NCBI RefSeq assembly: GCF_009729095.1
Contig: NZ_VTGX01000006.1
Span: 164,753-228,752, forward strand
DNA: 64,000 nucleotides
Origin: Mycolicibacterium sp. CBMA 247
Lineage (GTDB): Bacteria; Actinomycetota; Actinomycetes; Mycobacteriales; Mycobacteriaceae
Direction of reading: 5' to 3'
The position numbers and the translations under genes are program-made. Shown here one piece after another: positions 51,069 to 59,729 of the stretch (position 1 is its first letter; each line of letters starts with the position of its first letter). The notes below the pieces were generated by a model. It was not told the origin of the DNA and made no database searches. It saw only the letters and a program-made list of their open reading frames with translations.

Positions 51069-52592
51069 TTAGCAGGAAAGGTTGCCCGGCGAGCCTTGGT
51101 TGATGAAGAAACCAAGTACCGCGGTGTCGACACAGGCGTCCCCGTTGAACACCACGGTGTGTTGGGAACCGCTGAAGGAGATCAGCGCCGCGCCCATTTG
51201 CCGGGCCAGGTCCACACCGGCCTGATACGGCGTGGCCGGGTCTCCGGTGGTGGACACCACCACGACCTTGCCCGGTCCTGGGCCGGTCACCGCGTGAGGC
51301 GCCGACGTCGCGGGCACCGGCCACAGTGCGCAGATGTCACGGGGCGCGTAGCCGGTGAACTCGCCGTAGGCCAGAAACGGTGCCGCGGCGCGGGTCCGCT
51401 GGTCAGCATCGGCCCACACCGCCGGGTCGGTGGGGAACGGCGTGTCGACACACCGGATCGCGGTGAACGCATCCTGCATGTTCTGGTAGTGCCCTGTTTC
51501 GTCGCGGTGCCAGTATTCGTCTGCGAGCAGCAGCAGGTCACCCGCATCGGTGCCGCGCGCCAGGCCGAGCAGCCCGCTGGTCAGGTAGGGCCAGAACCGC
51601 GCCGAGTACAGCGCATTGCCGGTGCCGGTGATGGCGTCGGCATAGCCGAGGCCGCGCGGGTCCGAGGTGGAGCCCGGCGCCGCCACCCGTGGGTCCACCA
51701 GCCGGTGGTAGCGGCTGACGAACTGGGCGGGGTCGGTGCCCAGCGGGCAGTCCGTCGATGTCGCGCAGTCTGCGGCGTAGGTCTCGAATGCCTTCTGGAA
51801 TCCGGCGACCTGGCGGATGTTCTTGGTGATCGGATCCAGACTGGGGTCGATTGCACCGTCGAGCACCATGGTGCGCACCCGGTCGCCGAATCGTCCTGCG
51901 TATGCGGCACCCAGTTGAGTGCCGTAGGAGAAGCCCAGATAGTTGATCTGGTCCTCGCCCAGCGCGACCCGCACCGCATCCATGTCCCGCACCGCGGAGG
52001 CGGTGCCGATATTGGCCAGAAAAGGCGCGCCCATCCGATCCAGGCACTGCTGCGCGAACTGGCGGTAGACGTCTTCGATATGGGCGACGCCGGCCGGGCT
52101 GTAATCGGCCAGTGGTTCGCGACGGTAGGCGTCGGTCTCGGCGTCGGTGCGGCACCGCAATTCCGGGGTGGAGTGCCCGACGCCGCGCGGGTCGAAGCCG
52201 ACCAGATCGAAATGATCGGTGAGTGGGGAGCCTGCCAGTGCGGCGCCCATACCGGCGACGGTGTTCACCGCCGAAGCGCCGGGGCCGCCGGGATTGATCA
52301 GCAGCGAGCCGATCCGCTCACCGCTGGCCGGTATCCGAATCACCGCCAATTGCGCTTGCGCGCCTTGGGGGTCGGTGGAATTCCAGTCCACCGGTACCGA
52401 GACGGTGCCACACTGCGCGGTCGGGATCGCCGCCGGATCTTGCACCCAGGAGGCGCAACTTCCCCATTCCGGCCCCGATCCCGGCCAAGCCTGCGCAACC
52501 GGCCCGGTGACCGGGCACACCACCGCTGCTGCACCGAGCACTGCCGCCGCCAGAACCCGAATCGCCCCGCCCGCCCACCGCACGGCTGTCAT
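51069..52592 (-). CDS. Secreted alpha/beta-hydrolase protease, Hip1 paralogue (Rv2223c-like)
   Basis: A 507-residue exported serine hydrolase. A signal peptide (VLAAAVLGAAAVVCPVTGPVAQA) leads to an alpha/beta-hydrolase with TAP-like C-terminus. The oxyanion region is INPGGPGAS, the nucleophile Ser is in GFSYGTQLG, the acid in TTGDPATPYQAG and the His in GSQHTVVF. It resembles the downstream-encoded Hip1/CaeA and probably arose by duplication. The ATG at 52592 is chosen because it gives a clean signal peptide; ATG at 52655 is possible. Multiple cysteines suggest disulfides. Confidence 0.88.
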   Translation of the reverse strand: MTAVRWAGGAIRVLAAAVLGAAAVVCPVTGPVAQAWPGSGPEWGSCASWVQDPAAIPTAQCGTVSVPVDWNSTDPQGAQAQLAVIRIPASGERIGSLLINPGGPGASAVNTVAGMGAALAGSPLTDHFDLVGFDPRGVGHSTPELRCRTDAETDAYRREPLADYSPAGVAHIEDVYRQFAQQCLDRMGAPFLANIGTASAVRDMDAVRVALGEDQINYLGFSYGTQLGAAYAGRFGDRVRTMVLDGAIDPSLDPITKNIRQVAGFQKAFETYAADCATSTDCPLGTDPAQFVSRYHRLVDPRVAAPGSTSDPRGLGYADAITGTGNALYSARFWPYLTSGLLGLARGTDAGDLLLLADEYWHRDETGHYQNMQDAFTAIRCVDTPFPTDPAVWADADQRTRAAAPFLAYGEFTGYAPRDICALWPVPATSAPHAVTGPGPGKVVVVSTTGDPATPYQAGVDLARQMGAALISFSGSQHTVVFNGDACVDTAVLGFFINQGSPGNLSC

Positions 52593-52678
52593 GGTCGCAC
52601 GGCGGCTGCCGCCGGGTCTGCGTCTGAGGCCGAGCAGAAATCGGCCGGAGACCATCTGGTGACCTTGCCGGTGATCGG

Positions 52679-54193
52679 TCAGCAGCGGGTTCCCGGCGGC
52701 GGCACGGTCACGTCGATGAGGTACGTCGCGGCGATGTCGTCGATGCACTTGTTCCCCTGGAACACCACGGTGTGCTGGGTGCCCTGGAAAGTCACCAGGG
52801 TCCCACCGAGCTGGCGGGCCAGGTCGACACCGGCCTGGTACGGGGTCGCCGGGTCGTTGGTGGTCGAGACCACCAACGTCGGCGGCAGCCCCTTCACCGC
52901 GATCTCGTGCGGCTTACTGGTCGGCGGCGCCGGCCAGAACGCGCAGGTTCCAAGCGGCGCATGCCCGGTGAACTCGCCGTAGCTCATGAACGGGGCCACC
53001 TGGCGTGCCCGGCGATCCTCGTCGACCACGGTGGCCCGGTCGGTGACGGCGGGCTTGTCCACGCAGTTGACCGCGACCCGCACGTCGGTCGAATTGTTGT
53101 AGTGGCCCTTGGCATCTCGACCCATGTAGAGGTCTGCCAGCGCCAGCATCACATCGCCGCTGCCGTTCTTCAGTCCGGTCAGGCCCTCCGTCAGGTGCCG
53201 CCACAGATTCGGCGAGTACAGCGGCAGGATGGTGCCTACGGTAGCGTCGCTGTAGCTGAGCCCACGCGGATCCCGCGTCTTGGCCGGGTGCTGCACCAGC
53301 GGGTCGATGAGATTCTTGTACACGTCCACGGCCTTGGCCGGGTCGGTGCCCAGCGGGCAGTCCGGATTCTTGGCGCAGTCGGCGGCGTAGTCGTCGAACG
53401 CCTTCTGGAACGCCGCGGCCTGACGGATGTCTTCTTCCACCGGATCCGCATTGGGATCGACGGCACCGTCGAGGATCATCGCCCGAACCTTTTGCGGGAA
53501 CTGCTCGGCGTAGGTGGCACCGATACGGGTGCCGTAGGAGTAACCCAGGTAGGTCAGCTTGTCGTCGCCGAGTGCGGCCCGGATCGCGTCCAGATCCTTG
53601 GCGACGTTTTGGGTGCCCACGTTCTCCAGGAAATCGGGGCCCACCTTGTCGACGCAGCGCTGGACGAACTCCTTGGTCTCGTTCTCCAGGTGCTCAACAC
53701 CTTCGGGGGTGTATTCCACCGTGGGATCGGCACGCAGTCGGTCGTTGTCCTCGTCCGAGTTGCACCACACCGCAGGCGTCGAGGATCCGACGCCGCGCGG
53801 ATCGAATCCGACGATGTCGAAGCGGTCCTTGACCGACTGCGGCAGGCCGGACAACAGGGAGACGGCCGATTCGACCCCGGATTCGCCGGGGCCGCCGGGG
53901 TTGATCACCAGCGAGCCGATCTTGTGACCTGCGGCGGGGAAGCGGATCATCGCGAGGCGCGCGATCTCGCCTTCGGGCTTGGAGTAGTCCACCGGAACCG
54001 ACAGCAGCCCGCATTCGGCACCATCTGGGATCTGCATGTGATCACCCGAACCGGCGTTGCACGGCAGCCATTGCACCGGCGTACCGGGCCGCGGCACCGC
54101 GATCCTGGCCTGCCCGTCGATCACCTGGGTGCAGCCCCCCGCGGCCAGCGCCGTCACCGCCAGCAGCGCGCCGAACCTGATCCTGAGCGTCAT
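52679..54193 (-). CDS. caeA: Cell-envelope serine protease CaeA/Hip1
   Basis: A 504-residue lipoprotein serine hydrolase. The lipobox is AAGGC (Cys21). The catalytic residues are the Ser in GYSYGTRIG, the Asp in TTNDPATPYQAG and the His in GTQHTVVFQG; INPGGPGESG forms the oxyanion hole, and cysteine pairs are conserved. In M. tuberculosis Hip1 (Rv2224c) is a cell-wall protease that cleaves GroEL2 and dampens host responses; sequence conservation with it is high throughout. The ATG at 54191-54193 is required for the signal sequence. It lies 66 bases after the WS/DGAT gene stop and is followed by its paralogue. Confidence 0.93.
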   Translation of the reverse strand: MTLRIRFGALLAVTALAAGGCTQVIDGQARIAVPRPGTPVQWLPCNAGSGDHMQIPDGAECGLLSVPVDYSKPEGEIARLAMIRFPAAGHKIGSLVINPGGPGESGVESAVSLLSGLPQSVKDRFDIVGFDPRGVGSSTPAVWCNSDEDNDRLRADPTVEYTPEGVEHLENETKEFVQRCVDKVGPDFLENVGTQNVAKDLDAIRAALGDDKLTYLGYSYGTRIGATYAEQFPQKVRAMILDGAVDPNADPVEEDIRQAAAFQKAFDDYAADCAKNPDCPLGTDPAKAVDVYKNLIDPLVQHPAKTRDPRGLSYSDATVGTILPLYSPNLWRHLTEGLTGLKNGSGDVMLALADLYMGRDAKGHYNNSTDVRVAVNCVDKPAVTDRATVVDEDRRARQVAPFMSYGEFTGHAPLGTCAFWPAPPTSKPHEIAVKGLPPTLVVSTTNDPATPYQAGVDLARQLGGTLVTFQGTQHTVVFQGNKCIDDIAATYLIDVTVPPPGTRC

Positions 54194-54258
54194 GGCTGAC
54201 CATGCTGCCATGACGCGACATCGTCGCAGGCCGGGCCCGGTCACGAGACGCCGTGTCG

Positions 54259-55650
54259 CTATCGGGTAGCGGCAAGGAGTTCGTTGAGCGCGACCTGGAA
54301 CTCGTCGGCCATATCCCACAGGTCAGGCAGCAATTCCGGGCAGGACATGATGCCGACGTCAAGCATGCCGGTCAGCGACATCACGGTGATGTTCAGCCCT
54401 GAGCCGTGGAAGATCGGGCCAAGCGGGTACATGGCCTTGACCTCGCAGCCCAGCAGGTACAGCGGTGTCTGCGGCCCGGGCACGTTGGAGATGACGAGGT
54501 TGTGCACGGGTTTGGCCCCGGACAGCCGGCTGGCCGCATAGACCCGCATCGCGGCGCCGAACACCGCCGGAGCCGCGAACTGTGTCCAGTCCTGCAGCAG
54601 CGTCGCACCGATCGCGGAACTATGTTGCTTGGCAACCGAATTCGACGCGGAGATGGCAAGCAGCCGTTCGACCGGATCGGCGGTGTTGGTCTCCAGCTTG
54701 GAGAACATCCCCGACACCTGGTTGCGGCCGGGCCGGTCGGAACGGTCGTGCACCGATACCGGCACCATCGCGACCAGTGAGCTGTCAGGCAGCTCGCCGC
54801 GGTCGCGCAGGAATGTCCGCAGCACGCCGGACACCAGCGCCATCACCACATCGTTGACCTTGACGTCGAAGTGGTTCTTGATGGTCTTGATGTCCTCGAG
54901 GTCCAGCTGGGCGAACGCCACGCTGCGGCGGCCGGTGATGTTGGTGTTGAACGCGGTTTTCGGGGCATTGAACGGGGCCGCCATCGCCTGTCCGCTGAAT
55001 GCCCGGCGCACCGTGTCGATAACCGACGTCGCCGTGGTGGGCAGCACATTGGCCAGCTTGAGCGGGCGGGCCACGAACTTCAGCGCGCCACCGACGGCGA
55101 TCTCTGCGGCCGAGGCGCCACCCACCCCGTCGACCGGATCGGGCGGCGGCGCGTCGGCTTCGGTGGTGCACAGCTGCGACATCAGGTTGGCCCCGGTCAC
55201 CCCGTCGACGCCGGCGTGGTGCACCTTCGTCATCAGCGCCAGCCGGCCGCCCGCGTGGGCGTCGGTGCCGGCCACGTTCTCGATGATCCACATCTCCCAC
55301 AGCGGCCGGGTCCGGTCCAGTGACAGCGAGGCGATGTGACCGCAGATCTCGGACAGCTCGGCGCGGCCACCCGGGGCGGGCAGTCCGATCCGGTGCAGAT
55401 GCCGGTTGACGTCAAAGTCCTTGTCCTCCACCCACACCGGGTGGTCGAGGTTGAATCGGCTGTCCGCCAGCTTCTCGCGGAACTGCGGCATCGCCTTGAC
55501 GGACAATGCGAGTGCGTCGCGCATCCGGTCGAATGTGTAGCCGCCCGGCATGGTCGAGGTGTCCAGTTCCAGCACCGAGCACACGTGCATCGGCTGCGCG
55601 GCGGTTTCGAGGTACAGGAAGCTGGCGTCGAGTCCGCTGAGCCGTTGCAT
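54259..55650 (-). CDS. Wax ester synthase/diacylglycerol acyltransferase (WS/DGAT family)
   Basis: A 463-residue enzyme of the bacterial WS/DGAT family that esterifies diacylglycerol or fatty alcohols with acyl-CoA, making storage lipid. The catalytic HHxxxDG motif is in KVHHAGVDGVTG; LSGLDASFLYLETAAQPMHV at the N-terminus and VISNVPGPQTPLYLLGCEV near the C-terminus are family blocks. Which of the many mycobacterial Tgs-type paralogues it matches cannot be told by eye. The ATG at 55648-55650 has TAACAT 7 nt upstream. Confidence 0.92.
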   Translation of the reverse strand: MQRLSGLDASFLYLETAAQPMHVCSVLELDTSTMPGGYTFDRMRDALALSVKAMPQFREKLADSRFNLDHPVWVEDKDFDVNRHLHRIGLPAPGGRAELSEICGHIASLSLDRTRPLWEMWIIENVAGTDAHAGGRLALMTKVHHAGVDGVTGANLMSQLCTTEADAPPPDPVDGVGGASAAEIAVGGALKFVARPLKLANVLPTTATSVIDTVRRAFSGQAMAAPFNAPKTAFNTNITGRRSVAFAQLDLEDIKTIKNHFDVKVNDVVMALVSGVLRTFLRDRGELPDSSLVAMVPVSVHDRSDRPGRNQVSGMFSKLETNTADPVERLLAISASNSVAKQHSSAIGATLLQDWTQFAAPAVFGAAMRVYAASRLSGAKPVHNLVISNVPGPQTPLYLLGCEVKAMYPLGPIFHGSGLNITVMSLTGMLDVGIMSCPELLPDLWDMADEFQVALNELLAATR

Positions 55651-55657
55651 GTCGCTG

Positions 55658-55663
55658 ATGTTA
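55658..55663 (-). promoter_or_regulatory. -10 box TAACAT for leaderless WS/DGAT gene
   Basis: On the minus strand TAACAT is followed by CAGCGAC and the ATG; no ribosome site. Confidence 0.55.
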
Positions 55664-55808
55664 GGACGCGGCGAACAGACTGTGAGGAAATCCACTCAAA
55701 CCTTGCTTTCGCCTTCATCGGCACGGGTGGCAGACTTGACGATTGTCAGCCGAACCCGGGGACCGCAAGGCGGCCTCGAGGACTCGAACCGACCATCAAA
55801 GGACGACG

Positions 55809-56654
55809 ATGTCTGAACAGTCTGTTTATGGTGCTTCCGATTCTGTCGAATCCACGCCCCGAACCAAGGTCCGCACTCTCACGCTGCAGAAATGGAAGTC
55901 CGAGGGCCACAAGTGGGCCATGCTCACCTGTTACGACTACTCCAGCGCGCGGGTCCTCGACGACGCCGGGATCCCGGTGCTGCTGGTCGGCGACTCGGCA
56001 GCCAATGTGGTCTACGGCTACGACACGACCTTGCCGATCACCATCGATGAGCTGATCCCGTTGGCCCGCGCGGTCGTCAAGGGCGCTCCGCACGCCCTGG
56101 TGATCGCTGACCTGCCGTTCGGCAGCTACGAATCCAGCCCGCGGCAGGCGCTGGCCACCGCGACCCGGTTCATGAAGGAGACCGGCGCGCAGGCCGTCAA
56201 GCTGGAGGGCGGTGAGCGGGTCGCCGAGCAGATCGCCACACTGTCGGCCGCCGGCATCCCGGTGGTGGCCCACATCGGCTTCACCCCGCAGAGCGTCAAC
56301 GGGCTCGGCGGGTTCCGGGTGCAGGGCCGCGGCGACGCAGGTGACCAGACCATCCATGACGCGATCGCGGTGGCCGAAGCCGGCGCGATCGCGGTGGTGC
56401 TGGAGATGGTGCCCGCCGAGTTGGCCACCCAGATCACCGGCAAGCTGACCATCCCCACCGTCGGCATCGGCGCCGGCCCCAACTGCGACGCCCAGGTGTT
56501 GGTGTGGCAGGACATGGCCGGGCTCACCAGCGGTAAGACCGCCAAATTCGTCAAGCGCTTCGGTGACGTGGGCGGCGAGCTGCACCGCGCGGCAGCGCAG
56601 TACGCCCAGGACGTGTCGGCCGGGGTGTTCCCGGCCGAGGAGCACTCCTACTGA
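55809..56654 (+). CDS. panB: Ketopantoate hydroxymethyltransferase PanB
   Basis: A 281-residue enzyme (same length as M. tuberculosis PanB) that transfers a hydroxymethyl group to ketoisovalerate in pantothenate and CoA synthesis. MLTCYDYSSARVLDDAGIPVLLVGDSAANVVYGYD, the metal-binding Asp residues, KLEGGERVAEQI and TVGIGAGPNCDAQVLVWQDM are family blocks. AAAGGA precedes the ATG at 55809; an upstream in-frame ATG at 55743 would give an unusual extension. Its 3' end overlaps the MarR gene stop by seven bases. Confidence 0.95.
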   Translation: MSEQSVYGASDSVESTPRTKVRTLTLQKWKSEGHKWAMLTCYDYSSARVLDDAGIPVLLVGDSAANVVYGYDTTLPITIDELIPLARAVVKGAPHALVIADLPFGSYESSPRQALATATRFMKETGAQAVKLEGGERVAEQIATLSAAGIPVVAHIGFTPQSVNGLGGFRVQGRGDAGDQTIHDAIAVAEAGAIAVVLEMVPAELATQITGKLTIPTVGIGAGPNCDAQVLVWQDMAGLTSGKTAKFVKRFGDVGGELHRAAAQYAQDVSAGVFPAEEHSY

Positions 56655-57094
56655 TCTCGGCTTCCGGCCAGCGCGTCGCCGAGTTTGTTGAGTAACCGGG
56701 TCAGCGCTGTCTTGTCCTCGTCGGTGAGGCCGGCGAACATTTCGTGTGCGGCGGCGGTGTAGTCGGCCCGCCAGCGTCGGGCTTGCTCCCGACCCTCGTC
56801 TGTGGTCGTCAATCGCACTGCCCGACGGTCGTTTTCATCGGGTGCACGGGCCACCAGCCCTTCGCGCACGAGGGCCTCAACGAGGGTCGATGCGGTGGCC
56901 TGGGTGATGCCCACTGCCCGGGCCACTTCGGCCGAACGGGCCGGTTGCAGCCGCTCTATCTCGGCGAGCAGCTTGGACCGCGGGGTCGACACACCACGGT
57001 CGCCGAGGCGCTCGTCGAACGCGCGGACAACGGATTTGGCAGCGCGCCCGAAGGCGTCGGCAAGTTCTGCTGCGGTCCGTTGCTCGTCGTTCAC
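56648..57094 (-). CDS. MarR-family transcriptional regulator
   Basis: A 148-residue winged-helix regulator. The recognition helix region is SAEVARAVGITQATASTLVEALVREGLV, followed by the wing APDENDRRAVRLTTTDEG, and a C-terminal dimer helix. GTG start at 57092-57094 with GGAGGAGA upstream. It is divergent from the aldo/keto reductase gene across 88 bases that contain TTAGA-GA-TCTAA and a repeated CATATAGTT, so it very likely controls that gene and itself. The inducer is unknown. Confidence 0.9.
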   Translation of the reverse strand: MNDEQRTAAELADAFGRAAKSVVRAFDERLGDRGVSTPRSKLLAEIERLQPARSAEVARAVGITQATASTLVEALVREGLVARAPDENDRRAVRLTTTDEGREQARRWRADYTAAAHEMFAGLTDEDKTALTRLLNKLGDALAGSRDQ

Positions 57095-57135
57095 GACGGT
57101 TCTCCTCCGATTGGTTGACAGAGAATATCAGCGCT

Positions 57136-57169
57136 CATATAGTTCGATTACATATAGTTAGAGATCTAA
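57136..57169. promoter_or_regulatory. Candidate MarR operator between marR and aldo/keto reductase genes
   Basis: CATATAGTT occurs at 57136-57144 and again at 57151-57159 (15-bp period), and the second copy runs into the inverted repeat TTAGA-GA-TCTAA (57158-57169). The region is markedly more AT-rich than its surroundings. Confidence 0.6.
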
Positions 57170-57182
57170 CGAAAGGTCTGCC

Positions 57183-58076
57183 ATGACCTCCTCGCAGACG
57201 TTCTCACTGGGCTCGCGGTCCGTCCGACGCGTCGGATTCGGCGCAATGCAGTTGCCTGGGCCCGGAGTGTTCGGCCCGCCGCGCGACCACGACCAGGCCG
57301 TCGCGGTGTTGCGCCGCGCAGTCGAACTCGGTGTGGACCACATCGATACCGCCCAGTTCTACGGTCCAGATGTCGCCAACGAACTCATCCGGGAGGCGCT
57401 GTACCCGTACCCGCAGAACCTGGCTCTGGTCACCAAGGTCGGCGGCAGACGCGATGACCAGGCCAACTGGCTCCCGGCGCAACAGCCCGCTGAACTGCGG
57501 CACAGCATCGAAGGGAACCTGCGCACCCTGGGAGTCGACGAGCTTGCCGTGGTGAACCTGCGGGTCTTCGGAGCCGGCCTCGGAGGTCCCGCCGAGGTCA
57601 ACCGCGGGCTGTTCGAGCAGCAACTGGATACCCTGATCGCTGCCCGCGAAGAAGGCCTCATCGCCGCCATCGGGCTGAGCAGCGTGTCACGCGAACATGT
57701 GGAGATCGCACTCGAGCGCACCGAGATCGCCTGTGTGCAGAACGCCTACAACCTCGCCGATCGCACCTCGCAGCCCGTGCTCGACCTGTGCATCGAACGA
57801 AACATCGCCTTCGTCCCATTCTTTCCGTTGGGTTCGGCGTTCGCTGCGGACAATCCGGTCCTGGGTCATCCGACGATCCGGCGAGTTGCCACCGAACTCG
57901 GACGTACGCCGGCGCAGATTGCGTTGGCGTGGACGTTGAATGTGGCGCCGAACGTGCTGCTGATTCCCGGTACGTCCTCAGTTGCCCACCTGGAGGAGAA
58001 CCTGGCTGTCGCCGATATCGAACTGCCGGCAGATCTCACCATCGAACCGACAGCTGCTGGCCCGGCAGCCGGCTAG
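57183..58076 (+). CDS. Aldo/keto reductase
   Basis: A 297-residue NADPH-dependent TIM-barrel reductase. The catalytic tetrad is recognisable: Asp and Tyr in HIDTAQFYGP, Lys in ALVTKVGG, while the usual His position reads VVNLRVFG, where Arg seems to replace His; this deviates from classical AKRs and matches a subgroup seen beside MarR genes. GAAAGG precedes the ATG. Induced expression under the divergent MarR is likely. Substrate unknown; detoxification of carbonyls is a fair guess. Its stop overlaps that of the convergent enoyl-CoA hydratase gene. Confidence 0.88.
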   Translation: MTSSQTFSLGSRSVRRVGFGAMQLPGPGVFGPPRDHDQAVAVLRRAVELGVDHIDTAQFYGPDVANELIREALYPYPQNLALVTKVGGRRDDQANWLPAQQPAELRHSIEGNLRTLGVDELAVVNLRVFGAGLGGPAEVNRGLFEQQLDTLIAAREEGLIAAIGLSSVSREHVEIALERTEIACVQNAYNLADRTSQPVLDLCIERNIAFVPFFPLGSAFAADNPVLGHPTIRRVATELGRTPAQIALAWTLNVAPNVLLIPGTSSVAHLEENLAVADIELPADLTIEPTAAGPAAG

Positions 58077-58858
58077 GCGAAGTCGGGCTTGCGCTTGGCC
58101 AGGAACGCGTCGACGCCCTCGCGGCCGTCGGCCGAGTTGGCCCGCTCGGCGATGAATCGGGCTTCGGCCGCCATCTGCTCTTCCAGGCTGTTCTTGAACG
58201 AGGACACCAGCAGTGATTTGACCGCACCGTTGGATCCTCCGGAACCGGCCGCCACCTGCTCGGCCAGCTTGGTGGCACGGGCCTGCAGCTCGTCACCGGC
58301 GACCACCTCGGTGAGCAGTCCCCACTCCTGCGCCTCGGCTGCCGTGAGCGTGCGGTTGGTCAGGATGAGCTCTTGCGCCCGGCGCAGCCCGACCAGCCGC
58401 GGCAGGTGGTAGGACGCGCTGCCGTCGGGGCTCAGGCCCACCTTGGTGTAGGCCATGGTGAAGGTGGCGGATTCGGCGGCCAGCACCAGGTCGCCGGTCA
58501 CCGCGAGGCTGAATCCGGCGCCGGCGGCGGTGCCGTTGACCGCCGTGATCAGCACGGCGTTCATCCTGGCGAACGACGAGATGGCCTGGTGCAGGTCGTC
58601 GGCGACGCCCTTGATGAAGCGGCCTCGGTCGGGTGCGGTGGCGAACGACTTCAGGTCGCCGCCTGCGCAGAAGAACCGGCCCGCACCGGTCAGCACCACG
58701 GCCTTCGTCGCGGGCGTGTCGCAGCGCCGCGCGGCGTCGGCCAGTTCGCGAGTCATGGTGTCGTTCATGCCATTCGCGGCGTCCGGGCGGTTCAGCGTGA
58801 TGTGCGCGACGGCGCCGGACTGCTCGAACGAGATGGCTTCATAGGAGGACTCGGTCAC
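58073..58858 (-). CDS. Enoyl-CoA hydratase/isomerase family protein
   Basis: A 261-residue crotonase-fold protein. The N-terminal ITLNRPDAANGMNDTM, the oxyanion-hole segment FCAGGDLKSFA, AAGAGFSLAVTGDLVLAAESATFTMAYTKVGLSPDGSASYHLPRLVG with an acidic residue missing at one typical hydratase glutamate place (SPDG rather than PEx), suggest an isomerase- or other-type crotonase rather than a standard hydratase. The GTG at 58856-58858 follows TAGAGT by 8 nt. It is 11 bases from the TetR gene stop, so the pair may be co-transcribed. Confidence 0.85.
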   Translation of the reverse strand: MTESSYEAISFEQSGAVAHITLNRPDAANGMNDTMTRELADAARRCDTPATKAVVLTGAGRFFCAGGDLKSFATAPDRGRFIKGVADDLHQAISSFARMNAVLITAVNGTAAGAGFSLAVTGDLVLAAESATFTMAYTKVGLSPDGSASYHLPRLVGLRRAQELILTNRTLTAAEAQEWGLLTEVVAGDELQARATKLAEQVAAGSGGSNGAVKSLLVSSFKNSLEEQMAAEARFIAERANSADGREGVDAFLAKRKPDFA

Positions 58859-58866
58859 GGTCCGAA

Positions 58867-58872
58867 ACTCTA
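58867..58872 (-). promoter_or_regulatory. Candidate -10 box TAGAGT for the crotonase gene
   Basis: TAGAGT lies 8 nt before the GTG on the minus strand, inside the end of the TetR gene; spacing is one base longer than usual. Confidence 0.35.
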
Positions 58873-59568
58873 TCGGGCCGGGGTTTCCGGCGGTTGTACC
58901 CCCAGCCGGACCGCAGTGGCACTCACCAGTGGACCGAAGTCGCCGTCGAATCCGAGGATCCGCAGCGCCGCCTCCCCGATCACCCAGGGCTGCGCCGGCG
59001 TGCTCTCGACATCGTCGGAACGGCTGTTGACCACCGATTCCACCAATCGGAACGGCAGGTCCGCGGCATCCGGTGGGCCCGCGCATTCGGCGATCACCGC
59101 CTCCGACAGGCTGCGGTAGACCTCGCGCAGTTCAGCACGACGGCGCCGGAAGGGCTCGAACCGGTCCGTGCGCAACTCGGGCAACAGGTACAGCGCGCCG
59201 AGGTTCCACCGGCCCGCGCACAACTGGTGGGCATCCCCGACCACGAGCGTGTGCAGGCGCGGGGACGCCGGCCCCGGCCCGTCGAGCAGGTCGGTGCCCA
59301 GCCGCAGGGCTTCGTCGACCGTGTCGGCCAGCAACGCGTCGAGGATGTCGTCCTTGGTGGCGAAATGGTGGTACAGCGATGCCTGCCGCACCCCGACCGC
59401 ATCGGCGATCCGCCGTGTCGAGGTGCTGGCGTAACCGTGGTTGGTGAACAGCTCGGCGGCAGCGTCGAGGATCTCGTCGCGGGCGGTCCTGCCCGGCCGG
59501 CGCGGCCGCTCCAGCCGTGGGCGTCCGCGCCCGGCAGTCGGGTTCGCCGGATTCGACTCTGGCGCCAT
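58870..59568 (-). CDS. TetR/AcrR-family transcriptional regulator
   Basis: A 232-residue regulator with a disordered Pro/Arg-rich N-terminus (PTAGRGRPRLERPRRPGRT) and the TetR DNA-binding domain: ARDEILDAAAELFTNHGYASTSTRRIADAVGVRQASLYHHFATKDDIL. The C-terminal ligand domain contains LYLLPELRTDRFEPFRRRRAELREVY. The ATG at 59566-59568 follows TAGGGT by 7 nt. It probably controls itself and the downstream crotonase gene. The ligand cannot be guessed, though an acyl-CoA would fit the neighbour. Confidence 0.9.
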   Translation of the reverse strand: MAPESNPANPTAGRGRPRLERPRRPGRTARDEILDAAAELFTNHGYASTSTRRIADAVGVRQASLYHHFATKDDILDALLADTVDEALRLGTDLLDGPGPASPRLHTLVVGDAHQLCAGRWNLGALYLLPELRTDRFEPFRRRRAELREVYRSLSEAVIAECAGPPDAADLPFRLVESVVNSRSDDVESTPAQPWVIGEAALRILGFDGDFGPLVSATAVRLGVQPPETPAR

Positions 59569-59575
59569 ATCAGCA

Positions 59576-59581
59576 ACCCTA
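59576..59581 (-). promoter_or_regulatory. -10 box TAGGGT for leaderless TetR gene
   Basis: On the minus strand TAGGGT is followed by TGCTGAT and the ATG. AGGG could also act as a weak ribosome site if the transcript began earlier. Confidence 0.45.
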
Positions 59582-59729
59582 GGAGATGCCCTCAGACTCG
59601 ACCGGCCGTCGCGGCGACGTCGCGGCAATTCTTGATGCTGCTGTGACCAGGACATCGGTCGTGACGCCCGCCCGGATATGGCACGCTGGTGCAATCCGAT
59701 CCCGCCTCCGGTGCACAGCGAAGGTGACT

